Source of the DNA: Calditrichota bacterium
GTDB lineage: Bacteria; Electryoneota; AABM5-125-24; Hatepunaeales; Hatepunaeaceae
NCBI GenBank assembly: GCA_018644935.1
Contig: JABGPL010000010.1
Span: 1-40,029, forward strand
DNA: 40,029 bases
Direction of reading: 5' to 3'
Under the pieces are notes generated by a model that worked only from the letters and a program-made list of their open reading frames with translations, had not been told where the DNA came from and did no database searches. This document shows positions 1 through 8,265 of the stretch, piece after piece (the first letter of the stretch is position 1; every line of letters starts with the position of its first letter). A program made the translations under genes and the position numbers.

Positions 1-1
1 T

Positions 2-1135
2 GGGGAGTATTGCCGGGATGTACATAGCCGGATTCAGAGATTTGGAGAAGAATTCAATCTGCATCCTCAGAACAGAGCTCCAACGATCGGCAGTGGACCA
101 TTCCAATTTGATCATTGGGATACCGGAAAGGAAATAGTGTTAACGCGTTATGCCGAGTATTGGCAGGGGGAAGGTCATGCCTATCTTGACAAAATCATCT
201 GGCGTGTTCTTACCGACCAAACTGCGTCTCTCATCGCTTTAAAGAACGGTGAAATTGATTTCATGGAGAATCTCCAGACTATTCAGTACCTCACCATGAC
301 CAACCGGGAGAAATTTCTTAAGAGTTTCATAAAAAGCACCTACCTCGTGCCAAGCTACAGTTATCTGGGTTGGAGAAATGGTCATCCAATCTTCCAGGAC
401 AAGAATGTACGAATGGCAATGACTCACATGGTTAGACGAAAGGACATTGCCGAAAAGTTGTTTTTCGGATTTGCAGAAATAGTCACTGGGAATTTCTACC
501 GTTACGGTGCCGATTACGATTCTACAATTGTGCCGTGGAAATATGATCCGGAGAAGGCTATAGAGTTGCTGACAAACGCAGGTTGGAAAGATGTAGATGA
601 TGATGGGATACTTGAAAAGGATACTCTTGAATTTAAGTTTGAACTTTTGATTCCTTCAGGTAGCCCGGCAGCCGAGCAACTCGCTTCTATACTGCGTGAG
701 GATCTGTTTATGATTGGAATTGAAATGGAAATCCGCAGGCTTGAATGGTCAGTTTTTATCGGAAATTACATTCGCAACCACAATTTCGATGCCTGTTACC
801 TTGGTTGGGTATTCGGTATGAAGGGTGATCCAAAGCAAGTCTGGCATTCAGAATCTGCGACAGGGCGCGGTTCGAATCATGTCGAATTTATTAATGCAGA
901 AGCCGATTCATTGATTGATGCTGCCCGTGTTGAATTTGATCAGGAGAAGCGTGTTAAAATGTACAAACGTTTCCAACAGATACTTCATGACGAACAGCCA
1001 TATACTTTTCTCTTCAGTTCTATGCGCAAGCCTGCTTATGACCGACGGTTTAAGAATGTTCGCTGGTATCCTTTCCGACCTGGATATCTATTAAATGAAT
1101 GGTTTGTACCCAAAGATGAGCAGAAATTCAATTAG
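2..1135 (+). CDS. ABC transporter substrate-binding protein, family 5 (peptide type), 5'-truncated
   Basis: The 3' part of a solute-binding protein of the SBP_bac_5 (oligopeptide/dipeptide/nickel) family; 377 residues are visible and the frame is open from base 2, so the gene starts before the window. The stretch reading PTIGSGPFQF, followed a little later by LTRYAEYWQG, is the family signature (G-T/S-G-P-Y/F, then the R..YW motif). Further on come KYDPEKAIELLTNAGW and a D-D-D-G acidic loop, also typical. The protein should bind a peptide or similar ligand in the periplasm and hand it to an inner-membrane permease. No permease or ATPase gene follows: downstream is a repeat cluster and then an unrelated transporter. 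A GTG at 137 is inside the conserved domain and is not the start. Ligand unknown. Confidence 0.88.
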   Translation, partial: GEYCRDVHSRIQRFGEEFNLHPQNRAPTIGSGPFQFDHWDTGKEIVLTRYAEYWQGEGHAYLDKIIWRVLTDQTASLIALKNGEIDFMENLQTIQYLTMTNREKFLKSFIKSTYLVPSYSYLGWRNGHPIFQDKNVRMAMTHMVRRKDIAEKLFFGFAEIVTGNFYRYGADYDSTIVPWKYDPEKAIELLTNAGWKDVDDDGILEKDTLEFKFELLIPSGSPAAEQLASILREDLFMIGIEMEIRRLEWSVFIGNYIRNHNFDACYLGWVFGMKGDPKQVWHSESATGRGSNHVEFINAEADSLIDAARVEFDQEKRVKMYKRFQQILHDEQPYTFLFSSMRKPAYDRRFKNVRWYPFRPGYLLNEWFVPKDEQKFN

Positions 1136-1158
1136 TCGCTATATAGTCTCTATCTGCA

Positions 1159-1286
1159 GAATTCCAGTAGCGCAGGCATCCCTGCCTGCTGAATTCCGGT
1201 AGCGTAGGCGTCCCTGCCTGCGGAATTCCCGTAGCATAGGCGTCCCTGCCTACAGAATTCCCGTAGCATAGGCGTCCCTGCCTGCG
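1159..1286 (+). repeat. Tandem 32-bp repeat, four units, each with a GTAG-foot hairpin
   Basis: Four consecutive 32-bp units start at 1159, 1191, 1223 and 1255, each beginning GAATTCC. Every unit holds GTAG followed by a short palindrome with loop TCCC; in the first unit the stem is GCAGGCA / TGCCTGC (7 bp, perfect). In the other units stem changes mostly keep pairing (for example TAGG with CCTA, or G.T wobbles), so the hairpin rather than the exact sequence appears to be conserved. A related copy lies at 13602 and a variant at 7767-7878. There are no unique spacers, so this is not a CRISPR array. Confidence 0.9.
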
Positions 1287-1316
1287 GAACTTGTAACGAC
1301 CGTTTCAAGAAGAATA

Positions 1317-1340
1317 CACACGCAGGGACGCGTGTGCTAC
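1317..1340 (-). repeat. Inverted GTAG-foot hairpin closing the 1159 repeat cluster
   Basis: On the minus strand this reads GTAG followed by CACACGC, a six-base loop GTCCCT, and GCGTGTG: a perfect 7-bp stem. It faces the four plus-strand units at 1159-1286, an arrangement like the inverted REP pairs (BIMEs) of enterobacteria. A degenerate equivalent follows the related element at 13602. Confidence 0.75.
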
Positions 1341-1378
1341 TGAACTGAACTTACAATTAACCGGTAATCCAATAACAA

Positions 1379-2293
1379 ATGCCCAGACATTCCACAAGTT
1401 TTCCAATAACGGTCACAATGCTCGTCCTGCTGACCGTTGTCTGGGGCGGTACCTTCCCTGCTACCAAGTTAGCTCTTGAAATAACAAACCCAATGCACTT
1501 TCTCGCATTGAGATTTCTTGTTGCCCTTGTCATATTAACTCCATTTCTTCCAGCGCTTCGTCGTTCCTCAGTTCCTGGTGTAAACATCTCAAGTTTTCCG
1601 AATAGAGAGACCTGGAAGGTTGGAGTATGGGTTGGGTTGTTTATGTTTATTGGATTCGCTCTTCAAGTTGTAGGTTTGAAGTACACCACCGCATCCAGAT
1701 CTGGCTTTTTCACATCGCTACTTGTTCTAATTACTCCTTTTCTGGCACATATCCTACGCACAAGCCGAACATCTCTAATTGCACTCGCTGGAGTCCCACT
1801 TGCATTATTGGGAGTATACTTTTTGTCCAATCCAGAAACTGGTGGATTAAACCGTGGAGACTGGCTGACAATTGGCTGCGCTTTCGCCTTTTCCTGCCAA
1901 ATGGTATCTCTTGAGTTTGCCGCATCTCGAGTCGATGATTCATGGGGATTGACCTACATTCAGATGCTGATCATAACGGGCGGTGCACTGATTTGGTGTC
2001 TAATCGAAGGAATACCTCTTATAATTAATTCAGATGGATGGCTTGCGGTTGGTTATACTGCGGTGTTTGGGGGTATCGGGGCGGTGTATCTCCAATCGAG
2101 ATATCAGCCTGAGACAACTGCTGGACATGCCTCACTGATATTTACACTAGAGCCAGTTTTTGCTTCGATATTTGCATATCTACTTCTTGGTGATTCCTGG
2201 ACAACACGAGCATTGATTGGTGCTTCATTAATACTGTCTTCAATGGTTTGGTCGAGTTTCTTTATTAAAAACAATACCCGCAATGGACAATAA
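1379..2293 (+). CDS. DMT-superfamily (EamA/RhaT-like) membrane transporter
   Basis: A 304-residue, very hydrophobic protein with about ten predicted membrane helices and the two tandem EamA halves expected of drug/metabolite exporters. The first helix carries the WGGTFPATKLAL motif (family W-G-x-x-F-x-x-x-K). The second half repeats the pattern and ends in the conserved LEPVFASIFAYLLLGD, where the family has E-P-V..ll.gE. Such proteins exchange small metabolites or amino acids across the inner membrane; the substrate cannot be read from the sequence. No strong ribosome-binding site precedes ATG 1379; an internal ATG about 13 codons later is possible but would shorten the first segment. The gene stands alone between repeats and a minus-strand regulator. 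Confidence 0.85.
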   Translation: MPRHSTSFPITVTMLVLLTVVWGGTFPATKLALEITNPMHFLALRFLVALVILTPFLPALRRSSVPGVNISSFPNRETWKVGVWVGLFMFIGFALQVVGLKYTTASRSGFFTSLLVLITPFLAHILRTSRTSLIALAGVPLALLGVYFLSNPETGGLNRGDWLTIGCAFAFSCQMVSLEFAASRVDDSWGLTYIQMLIITGGALIWCLIEGIPLIINSDGWLAVGYTAVFGGIGAVYLQSRYQPETTAGHASLIFTLEPVFASIFAYLLLGDSWTTRALIGASLILSSMVWSSFFIKNNTRNGQ

Positions 2294-2504
2294 CCTGTTT
2301 TTGAATTTACTCCGGAGATTCTAGCAAACAGGCGGCTCACTTTTCCTTGGGTTTAACTAGATCACAAATAGACAGAGACGAGTACTCTATTAGATCATAC
2401 TAAATGTAGAATCTCCTGAACAGACCCAACCTAACACTTAAATCTAAGATATCAATATTCCTGATTAATTCTATATACCGTCATGTATGTATACAGCACC
2501 ATTC

Positions 2505-2969
2505 CTACTGAATGCTCTCTTCAACAGAGACCTTTGCATCTTTCAAGAAACCCTTCATGTTGTCAATGAATTTCGGAGCCTCCCAATAGACTACACATTC
2601 TCGACATACCAGACCTTTTTCATGACAGAGATTATTTGAAACCAACCAACAAGGATTTCGTGAATCTTGAAATCCTGGGCATTCAGATCGATCATCTGAG
2701 GAGCAGGATTTGATTTCCCAACAGGGGACTAAGGCGAGTATTCGTCTTAGACCTTCAAAATTAAAACCATTTTGGGTGATTTTCTGTTTGAGTAGTTCCA
2801 GTCTTTCGATATCCGCAGGAGCTAAAAGTCTTCTACCATTCGATTCGTGATGCAATAGAATCAATCCAACTGATTCATACTGCCTTATCGAAGAAACACT
2901 AACATCAAGAAGTTTCGCAGCCACACCGATAGCTATAGTCGGAACTCGTTCAAGTAAAGAAGTGTCCAT
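2505..2969 (-). CDS. MerR-family regulator with C-terminal Cys-rich 'two-CW' domain
   Basis: 154 residues. Residues about 12-75 form a MerR winged helix (GVAAKLLDVSVSSIRQYESVG, then NGRRLLAPADIERL). Instead of the usual coiled coil and short metal loop, the C-terminus has seven cysteines (C83, C89, C97, C107, C115, C122, C125) in the order CW, C, C, CW, C, C..C. This matches the 'two-CW' domain known mainly from sensor kinases and redox-related proteins of anaerobes, so the protein may sense metal or redox state through a cysteine-bound cofactor (inference). It is transcribed away from rarA; the 189-bp gap holds a dyad overlapping a TTGACA hexamer and a TATAAT box, consistent with autoregulation. 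The target genes are not evident from the context. Confidence 0.85.
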   Translation of the reverse strand: MDTSLLERVPTIAIGVAAKLLDVSVSSIRQYESVGLILLHHESNGRRLLAPADIERLELLKQKITQNGFNFEGLRRILALVPCWEIKSCSSDDRSECPGFQDSRNPCWLVSNNLCHEKGLVCRECVVYWEAPKFIDNMKGFLKDAKVSVEESIQ

Positions 2970-3015
2970 TTCTTGTCCGCCTAATTATATTCCCAACACC
3001 TTTATTAAAAAATAC

Positions 3016-3047
3016 ACATTCTTTTGCGAATGTCAACACTATATAAT
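3016..3047. promoter_or_regulatory. Candidate MerR operator within divergent promoters
   Basis: The dyad ACATTC (3016-3021) and GAATGT (3028-3033) is separated by 6 bp. On the minus strand a perfect TTGACA (3031-3036) is followed after 16 bp by TATTTT, a plausible promoter for the merR-like gene with the dyad mostly inside its spacer. On the plus strand a TATAAT (3042-3047) lies 8 bp beyond the dyad and could serve rarA. MerR proteins normally bind dyads between the -35 and -10 boxes. Assigned by position and symmetry only. Confidence 0.45.
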
Positions 3048-3158
3048 GTAGTTTTTTGTTTTTTTTTTCACAATAGGCTTTTTGTATCATAATTGCATGC
3101 AGGAAGTAAAAAGTTGAATATCTTTAGTGTAACGTACTTTTTCATTAATTAAGAGCCA

Positions 3159-4469
3159 ATGGAAACTCTACTCAACAATACAACCCCATTAGCAGAGCGG
3201 ATGCGACCCAACGACTTAGACGGATTCGTTGGACAAAAACATCTGCTCGGGAAAGATGGGATTTTGCGACGCCTAATCGAGCGAGATCGACTGATGTCAA
3301 TGATATTCTGGGGTGAGCCCGGAATAGGAAAAACTACACTTGCACGAATTATTGCAGAGAAAACCGGAGGCTACTTAATTCCGATTTCTGCAGTTTCTTC
3401 AGGTGTTGCTGATGTCCGTAAAGTAATCAGCAGCGCTAAAAACGCACTTAACGTTGGGCAGAAGACAATTCTGTTCATTGATGAGATTCACCGCTTCAAC
3501 AAAGCTCAGCAGGATGCACTATTGCATGCTGTCGAAGACGGGACAATCACGCTGATTGGTGCTACAACTGAAAATCCGTCGTTTGAGGTGATCAGTGCTT
3601 TGCTTTCCAGATGCAAAGTTTTCCGTTTTCAACGTCTTGCACCAGAGGATATTGAAGTCCTGATAAATAGTGCATTGCAAAAAGATGAATTCCTGAAATC
3701 GAACAAGCTCAAATTGGAGAAGAGAGCTCAAGAGGCTTTAGTCAAGTATTGTGGTGGTGACGGCAGAACAGCACTAAACGGACTTGAGCTAGCACTTGAA
3801 TTGGCTCTCTCTGCTGGGAAAACAGCACCTATCAAGATTGGAATCTCACTAATCGAGAAAGCCTTACAGGCTAGACCCGGTAAATATGACAAGAAAGGTG
3901 ATTATCACTTTGACGTTGCCTCGGCTTTCATAAAGAGTTTAAGAGGCAGCGATCCTGAAGGAGTTATTTATTGGTTAGCACGGATGATCGATGCCGGGGA
4001 AGATCCAAAATTCATCGCCAGAAGGATGGTGATTCTCGCCAGTGAAGACATCGGAAACGCAAATCCTACTGCACTTGTCCTCGCCCAGGCATGCGTCGAT
4101 GCTGTTCAATTCGTAGGTATGCCGGAGTCTCAATTAATACTCGCACAAACTGCAATGTACCTGGCATCATCTCCTAAAAGCAATGCCTCTTACATGGCAC
4201 TCCTTGCTGCATTAGAGGATGTTCGGCAAGACCCGGAACGCCCTGTACCTCTCCACCTTCGCAATGCGGTATCCGGTCTCATGAAAGCCGAGGGCTACGG
4301 TCAGGGTTACAAATACGACCATGACTTCCCCGAAGCAATAGCATCTCAGAATCACCTTCCTGAAGGTTTGGAGGATCGTGTATATTATCACCCTTCAAAC
4401 CGAGGGGCGGAGAAGGCTATTAGTGAAAGGTTGAAGGCGTGGTGGCCGGATCGGAAACGAAAACCATAG
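3159..4469 (+). CDS. rarA: Replication-associated recombination protein A (AAA+ ATPase)
   Basis: 436 residues, close to the usual length (E. coli RarA is about 447). The N-terminus has the family signature PLAERMRPNDLDGFVGQKHL. Walker A is GEPGIGKTT (52-60), Walker B ILFIDEIH (104-111), sensor 1 IGATTENPSF (from 133), with an arginine-finger region at SALLSRC (about 146-152). The C-terminal half is the MgsA/RarA tetramerisation domain (GEDPKFIARRMV, ASEDIGNANP). RarA (also MgsA; WHIP/WRNIP1 in eukaryotes) acts at stalled replication forks with SSB and RecA. Start ATG 3159 keeps the conserved N-terminus; its ribosome-binding site is weak. The gene is monocistronic, with a degenerate palindromic repeat downstream at 4530. 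Confidence 0.97.
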   Translation: METLLNNTTPLAERMRPNDLDGFVGQKHLLGKDGILRRLIERDRLMSMIFWGEPGIGKTTLARIIAEKTGGYLIPISAVSSGVADVRKVISSAKNALNVGQKTILFIDEIHRFNKAQQDALLHAVEDGTITLIGATTENPSFEVISALLSRCKVFRFQRLAPEDIEVLINSALQKDEFLKSNKLKLEKRAQEALVKYCGGDGRTALNGLELALELALSAGKTAPIKIGISLIEKALQARPGKYDKKGDYHFDVASAFIKSLRGSDPEGVIYWLARMIDAGEDPKFIARRMVILASEDIGNANPTALVLAQACVDAVQFVGMPESQLILAQTAMYLASSPKSNASYMALLAALEDVRQDPERPVPLHLRNAVSGLMKAEGYGQGYKYDHDFPEAIASQNHLPEGLEDRVYYHPSNRGAEKAISERLKAWWPDRKRKP

Positions 4470-4529
4470 GTGTTCAATCTTTTTGATCCTTAATCCAAAC
4501 AACTGTAAAACCATAGTTCCATTCAAACT

Positions 4530-4550
4530 GGGCTGAAGATATTAAGCCCC
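4530..4550 (-). repeat. Degenerate palindromic repeat, GGGCT..AGCCC family
   Basis: A 21-bp imperfect palindrome, matching the pair at 8845-8932 except for one stem change. On the minus strand it is preceded by GTTG rather than GTAG. It lies between the convergent ends of rarA and the LysR gene. There is no T-tract beside it, so it is probably not an intrinsic terminator. Confidence 0.6.
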
Positions 4551-4587
4551 AACGTTCAATCAAAATAGTTTGGCAGAAACAACCGAC

Positions 4588-5505
4588 CTATTGCTCTACA
4601 GTCACAACCTTAAAATCACCCCATTGTGACGATCTGATAAATTCAATAAACTCTGAAACTATTTCACGAGTATGTTTTGTTTTTAAGAACATGCGGTAAT
4701 TGACTCTTTCAAGAGTTAAGCCTTTAACCTCTATCTCACGTAAGGCGTTATTCTGTATTTCGTCCTCAACGGATAACCGTGGGACGAAAGCATAGCCTAC
4801 TCCGGCTTTGATAAAAGTTTTCAGGATTGATAACTCTTCGACTTCCATGAAGACGTTCAAGTCTTTTACAGGGATACCATTCTCTTTCAATTTTTGGCGC
4901 AGTAATAGATCCAGCCCGTGGTCATTCGTTATCCAGAAGATGGGTGTCTTTTTCAATTCTCCCAACTCCATACTTTTCGGAGCCTGTGTAGCGGATCCAA
5001 CCAGAATTATTTCATCATGAAAGCACGGTTCGACTGTCAGACGGCGATGACTGAGTGGGTGTCCAACGAGCGCCATGTCGACATCTCCAGCGATAATACC
5101 ATCGATAATATCGTCAGCGCAGAGATGTTTGAATGTGAAGTTTACATCCTCGTGTTGCTTTTTGAACTCCGCCAGCATCCACGGAAGAGTAAATGAGCAT
5201 GTCAGGGCATCTCCGGCGAGGTTGATTTTTCGTGCAATTTGATTGGACATCGTAGAGAATGAGTCTTCTGTCTGACGAGCAACAGTCAGCAGTTTTTTAC
5301 CTTCCTGATATAACACCTCACCCTCTGGAGTCAATTCTATATTCCGACCCTTTCTGCAAAAGAGTGAAACCTTCAATTCCTTCTCAAGGGTGTCTACATG
5401 ATGGCTCAGAACTGACTGGCCCAGTGATAGTTTCCGTGATGCCAAACTGTAACTACATGATTCTGCGACCGTCATGAAGACAATCATCTTTTTATCAATT
5501 AACAT
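4588..5505 (-). CDS. LysR-family transcriptional regulator
   Basis: 305 residues, the standard LysR length. Residues 5-63 form the winged helix-turn-helix (FMTVAESCSYSLASRKLSLGQS, then the VDTLEKELKVSLFCRKGRNIELTPEG signature). Residues about 90-295 form the periplasmic-binding-like effector domain. It is transcribed divergently from the SQR-like gene at 5824; with 318 bp between them it is the natural candidate regulator of the sulfur cluster, as LysR proteins often control the divergent operon (inference). Two inverted repeats in the shared region (5507-5529, 5607-5625) are candidate operators. The effector is unknown; a sulfur compound is plausible from context only. Confidence 0.92.
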   Translation of the reverse strand: MLIDKKMIVFMTVAESCSYSLASRKLSLGQSVLSHHVDTLEKELKVSLFCRKGRNIELTPEGEVLYQEGKKLLTVARQTEDSFSTMSNQIARKINLAGDALTCSFTLPWMLAEFKKQHEDVNFTFKHLCADDIIDGIIAGDVDMALVGHPLSHRRLTVEPCFHDEIILVGSATQAPKSMELGELKKTPIFWITNDHGLDLLLRQKLKENGIPVKDLNVFMEVEELSILKTFIKAGVGYAFVPRLSVEDEIQNNALREIEVKGLTLERVNYRMFLKTKHTREIVSEFIEFIRSSQWGDFKVVTVEQ

Positions 5506-5823
5506 ATCTTTCTTTTAAGTTTTGAAAGAAAATTCACAAACCTATCTAATTTATCGAACCCAACCTTGACTTCGTTTCGATTATTTGATAATATAATGTT
5601 TGACATTGCTCAACACAAGAGCAACTGAACCATTAAATTGAGTTTAAGATAAATTCTCTATCCCGGTTTGTGAAGATTTTCGCTTTGTGCCTCGTTAAAA
5701 GCAGTTGATTATGTGTCAGGCCAGGGTACCTGCCACCACTAAAAGTAATCAAACGCAGGTTTTAAAGCGAGTAATACAGAAGGTTAGATCGGGATCATAG
5801 AAAATTTGAGGTTATTAGGGTAC
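5506..5823. promoter_or_regulatory. Divergent control region between LysR gene and sulfur cluster
   Basis: This 318-bp gap has no gene. It holds TCTTTC-N11-GAAAGA (5507-5529), with LysR-box geometry, overlapping the leader and ribosome-binding site of the regulator, and TTGCTC-N7-GAGCAA (5607-5625) immediately after a TTGACA at 5601. The second repeat is well placed to control the SQR operon. For the SQR gene, GAGG at 5808-5811 and AGGG at 5817-5820 precede ATG 5824. No binding data exist; the call rests on symmetry and position. Confidence 0.4.
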
Positions 5824-7053
5824 ATGAAGAAATTAGTAATCCTTGGGGCGGGAACGGCTGGCACGATGATGGTTAACAAGATGAATGCTGTGCTGAACCG
5901 TGATGAATGGCAGATAACGATCGTTGATCAGGACCCGACTCATTATTATCAACCCGGTTTTCTGTTTATTCCATTTGGAATATACAACCGGAATGACGTT
6001 TTAAAACCGAAAAAAGACTTTCTACCGGCAAATGTTGAAACGGTTTTCTCTAAAATCGAAATGATTGAACCCGACAATAATCGAGTTCACATTGAAGGAA
6101 AACGGATACTCGATTACGATTTTCTGATTATTGCTACCGGAACCAGAATTCATCCAGAGGAGACAGAAGGATTGGTCGGAGATGAATGGCACCAGAGCAT
6201 TTTCGATTTTTACACAGTTGAAGGTGCATATAATCTATCCCGCAAGTTGAAGAACTGGGAAGGCGGCAGGATGGTTCTTAACATCGCTGAAATGCCAATT
6301 AAATGCCCGGTAGCCCCTCTCGAGTTTGTATTTCTTGCCGACTGGTGGTTTACCGAACAGGGAATTCGTGACAAGGTTGAGATCGAATATGTGACTCCAC
6401 TACCAGGTGCTTTCACCAAACCCCGCGCTTCCCGTTTACTTGGCGATTTCCTGACAAAGAAAAACATCAAGCTTATTCCCGAATTTGACATCGGCAATGT
6501 CGATTCAGAGAAGAAGATCATCTCCGATTATGAAGGTCGAGAAATAGACTATGATCTGCTTGTTACAATCCCCACCAACATGGGCGATGAAATCATCGGC
6601 AAATCAGGAATGGGTAATGAGTTTAATTACGTTCCGACCGATCCTCAAACTTTAAGATCTAAAGATTTTGAAAATATCTTCGTATTGGGGGATGCGACAG
6701 ATTTACCGAGCTCGAAAGCCGGTTCCGTCGCACATTTCCAGTCCGATATTCTTTTTGAAAATCTGCTTGATGCTATTGATGAGCAACCCCTACGTGCGAA
6801 GTTTGATGGACATGCGAATTGCTACATCGAGTCAGGTTTCGGAAAAGGCATCCTGATCGACTTTAACTATGATACGGAACCACTGCCCGGCAAATTCCCT
6901 CTACCGGGAGTCGGTCCATTTTCACTGTTGGAAGAGACTAAAATGAACCATTATGGCAAGATGATGTTCCGCTGGATGTATTGGAATTTACTTTTGCGCG
7001 GAGCAGAACTGCCGATAGGTTCGGAAATGCTGATGGCTGGCAAGAGGATGTGA
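5824..7053 (+). CDS. Sulfide:quinone oxidoreductase-like FAD flavoprotein
   Basis: 409 residues from ATG 5824; an upstream TTG at 5806 adds six residues before the flavin fold and is less likely. The N-terminus MKKLVILGAGTAG is the FAD-binding Rossmann motif; ATGTRIHPE (about 104-112) and FVLGDATDLPSSKAGS (287-301) are the other SQR/FCSD-family nucleotide-binding motifs. There are only two cysteines, C161 (IKCPVAP) and C333 (ANCY), at the places of the redox-active pair that carries bridging sulfur in SQR; the third SQR cysteine is absent. The aromatic C-terminus could contact the membrane. Expected role: oxidation of sulfide (or reduction of a sulfur carrier) with electron transfer to quinone. 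It is followed after 1 bp by the DUF1641 gene, then the TusE- and DsrE-like genes, supporting a sulfur-transfer role. It could be a related flavoprotein with another substrate. Confidence 0.85.
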   Translation: MKKLVILGAGTAGTMMVNKMNAVLNRDEWQITIVDQDPTHYYQPGFLFIPFGIYNRNDVLKPKKDFLPANVETVFSKIEMIEPDNNRVHIEGKRILDYDFLIIATGTRIHPEETEGLVGDEWHQSIFDFYTVEGAYNLSRKLKNWEGGRMVLNIAEMPIKCPVAPLEFVFLADWWFTEQGIRDKVEIEYVTPLPGAFTKPRASRLLGDFLTKKNIKLIPEFDIGNVDSEKKIISDYEGREIDYDLLVTIPTNMGDEIIGKSGMGNEFNYVPTDPQTLRSKDFENIFVLGDATDLPSSKAGSVAHFQSDILFENLLDAIDEQPLRAKFDGHANCYIESGFGKGILIDFNYDTEPLPGKFPLPGVGPFSLLEETKMNHYGKMMFRWMYWNLLLRGAELPIGSEMLMAGKRM

Positions 7054-7054
7054 T

Positions 7055-7741
7055 ATGAGCAACGAAGCGATTGAACAACAATTAACAGATATACAGTCCA
7101 AGCTGGACAATTTGGTGGAGGAAATAGAAGAACACAGACGGCACAGGCTCGAGATGGATGAGCTGAAAGCCGACCTGACAGTAATCGCCAAAGATGTGTT
7201 TGCAACAACCGTGAAAGAGCTTGAAGATGTCGCACCGTTTGTAAATACTGGTGATTTCTTAGATCTGATGAAGCGTTTACTCCGGAATACAAGGACTATC
7301 ACAGATGTGGTTGGCAAGACTGAGAGCTCGCTCGATTTCGTTGAGGATGCATTCCCTATCGGGAAAGAAATGTTTCATGACTTGATGTTGAAGCTCGATG
7401 AGTTCGACCGTAAGGGATATTTCGGTTTACTTCAATCATTTGGCTCAACTTTAGACCAGGTGGTTGAAAAAATATCACCTGAAGAACTCAATAAAATCAC
7501 TGATCAAGTTGTTATACCAATCATTGAGCTCACCTCAAAGCTCGCGGATTTGAATTTATTACCAGCTCTGAGCCGTGCCGTTGACGAGTTCAACAATCAG
7601 AGTATAGATGCATTTGACAACTTTTCTTCATGGAAGGCATATAAGAAATCCCGAAAAACAGAAATGCGTAGGGCCATGGGCAGAACGCTACATTTCCTGG
7701 AAGCTTTTTCGCGTGAGACGAATAATAGAGTGGCTCGTTGA
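7055..7741 (+). CDS. DUF1641-family protein of sulfur cluster
   Basis: 228 residues, largely helical, with a coiled-coil-like N-terminus (residues about 5-50, rich in E, L, K). The repeated LKADLTVIAKDVFATTVKELEDVAPFV / LDLMKRLLRNTRTI pattern resembles the DUF1641 family, which is commonly encoded beside SQR, DsrE, TusA or Hdr-like genes in sulfur-metabolising bacteria and archaea. It has no cysteines, signal peptide or membrane helix, so a structural or adaptor role on the flavoprotein is more likely than catalysis (inference). ATG 7055 lies one base after the stop of the SQR-like gene, with GAGG just upstream inside that gene, so the two are translationally coupled. Function unknown. Confidence 0.75.
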   Translation: MSNEAIEQQLTDIQSKLDNLVEEIEEHRRHRLEMDELKADLTVIAKDVFATTVKELEDVAPFVNTGDFLDLMKRLLRNTRTITDVVGKTESSLDFVEDAFPIGKEMFHDLMLKLDEFDRKGYFGLLQSFGSTLDQVVEKISPEELNKITDQVVIPIIELTSKLADLNLLPALSRAVDEFNNQSIDAFDNFSSWKAYKKSRKTEMRRAMGRTLHFLEAFSRETNNRVAR

Positions 7742-7766
7742 TGATTCTTTTAAATGACGATTTGCA

Positions 7767-7878
7767 GTAGGTTGGACATTCCTGTCCGACCATCCGCCGA
7801 CAGGCGGATTCGTTCTGTGCATTAGATCCAAATAGAATCGCGCTTTGCGGGATGGACAGGCAGGAATGCCTATCCTAC
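7767..7878. repeat. Inverted pair of GTAG-foot hairpins inside the sulfur operon
   Basis: The plus-strand element (7767-7793) reads GTAG, GTTGGACA, loop TTCC, TGTCCGAC. The minus-strand element (7852-7878) reads GTAG, GATAGGCA, loop TTCC, TGCCTGTC. Each stem is 8 bp with one wobble; the stem sequences differ but pairing and loop are kept. The minus-strand element is identical over 27 bp to 28915-28941. The pair fills most of the gap between the DUF1641 and TusE-like genes and would form a strong structure in a shared mRNA. Confidence 0.88.
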
Positions 7879-7931
7879 TGACAACAAAACTGAAAACAAT
7901 TACATACAAAACATAGATGAAGGAGGCAGAA

Positions 7932-8249
7932 ATGTCTGAAAAACAATTTGCAGGAGTTAATGTCACTGTTGACGATGAAGGTTTTATGATCGATTACACA
8001 CAGTGGAACGAGGATATCGCTCGTGGACTGGCAAAGGAAATCGGGATTGAAGAATTAAACGATAAGCACTTTATGGTGCTGAACTTCATGCGCAAAGAAT
8101 TTAAAGAAAAGGGAACGGGACCTTCGCTTCGCAAACTCAAGAATGAGAGCGGTGTGAACACTAAGGAATTATACGGATTGTTCCCAAAAGGTCCAGCCAA
8201 AAAGGCGGCTCTAATCGCCGGAATCACCAAGCCAGTTGGCTGCATTTAA
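7932..8249 (+). CDS. TusE/DsrC-like sulfur carrier protein (single conserved Cys)
   Basis: 105 residues from ATG 7932, chosen because AAGGAGG (7920-7926) stands 5 bp before it; an ATG at 7917 is upstream of that site. The fold and C-terminal arm match the DsrC/TusE/DsvC family (LFPKGPAKKAALIAGITKPVGCI, split here as LFPKGPAKK then a tail ending GCI). The penultimate cysteine C104 (CysA) is present; the position 11 residues before it, where true DsrC has CysB, is A93. That makes it TusE-like: able to accept sulfane sulfur on one Cys but not to form the intramolecular disulfide/trisulfide of DsrC. Its likely partners are the SQR-like and DsrE-like products next to it. Confidence 0.9.
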   Translation: MSEKQFAGVNVTVDDEGFMIDYTQWNEDIARGLAKEIGIEELNDKHFMVLNFMRKEFKEKGTGPSLRKLKNESGVNTKELYGLFPKGPAKKAALIAGITKPVGCI

Positions 8250-8265
8250 AGCTCGGAGACGACAA

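Noticed and set aside
1159..1286. CRISPR array
   Set aside because: Units are directly adjacent 32-bp copies with no unique spacers; no cas gene in the window.
4530..4550. Intrinsic terminator of rarA
   Set aside because: The hairpin lacks a T-tract on either side and matches an interspersed repeat family.
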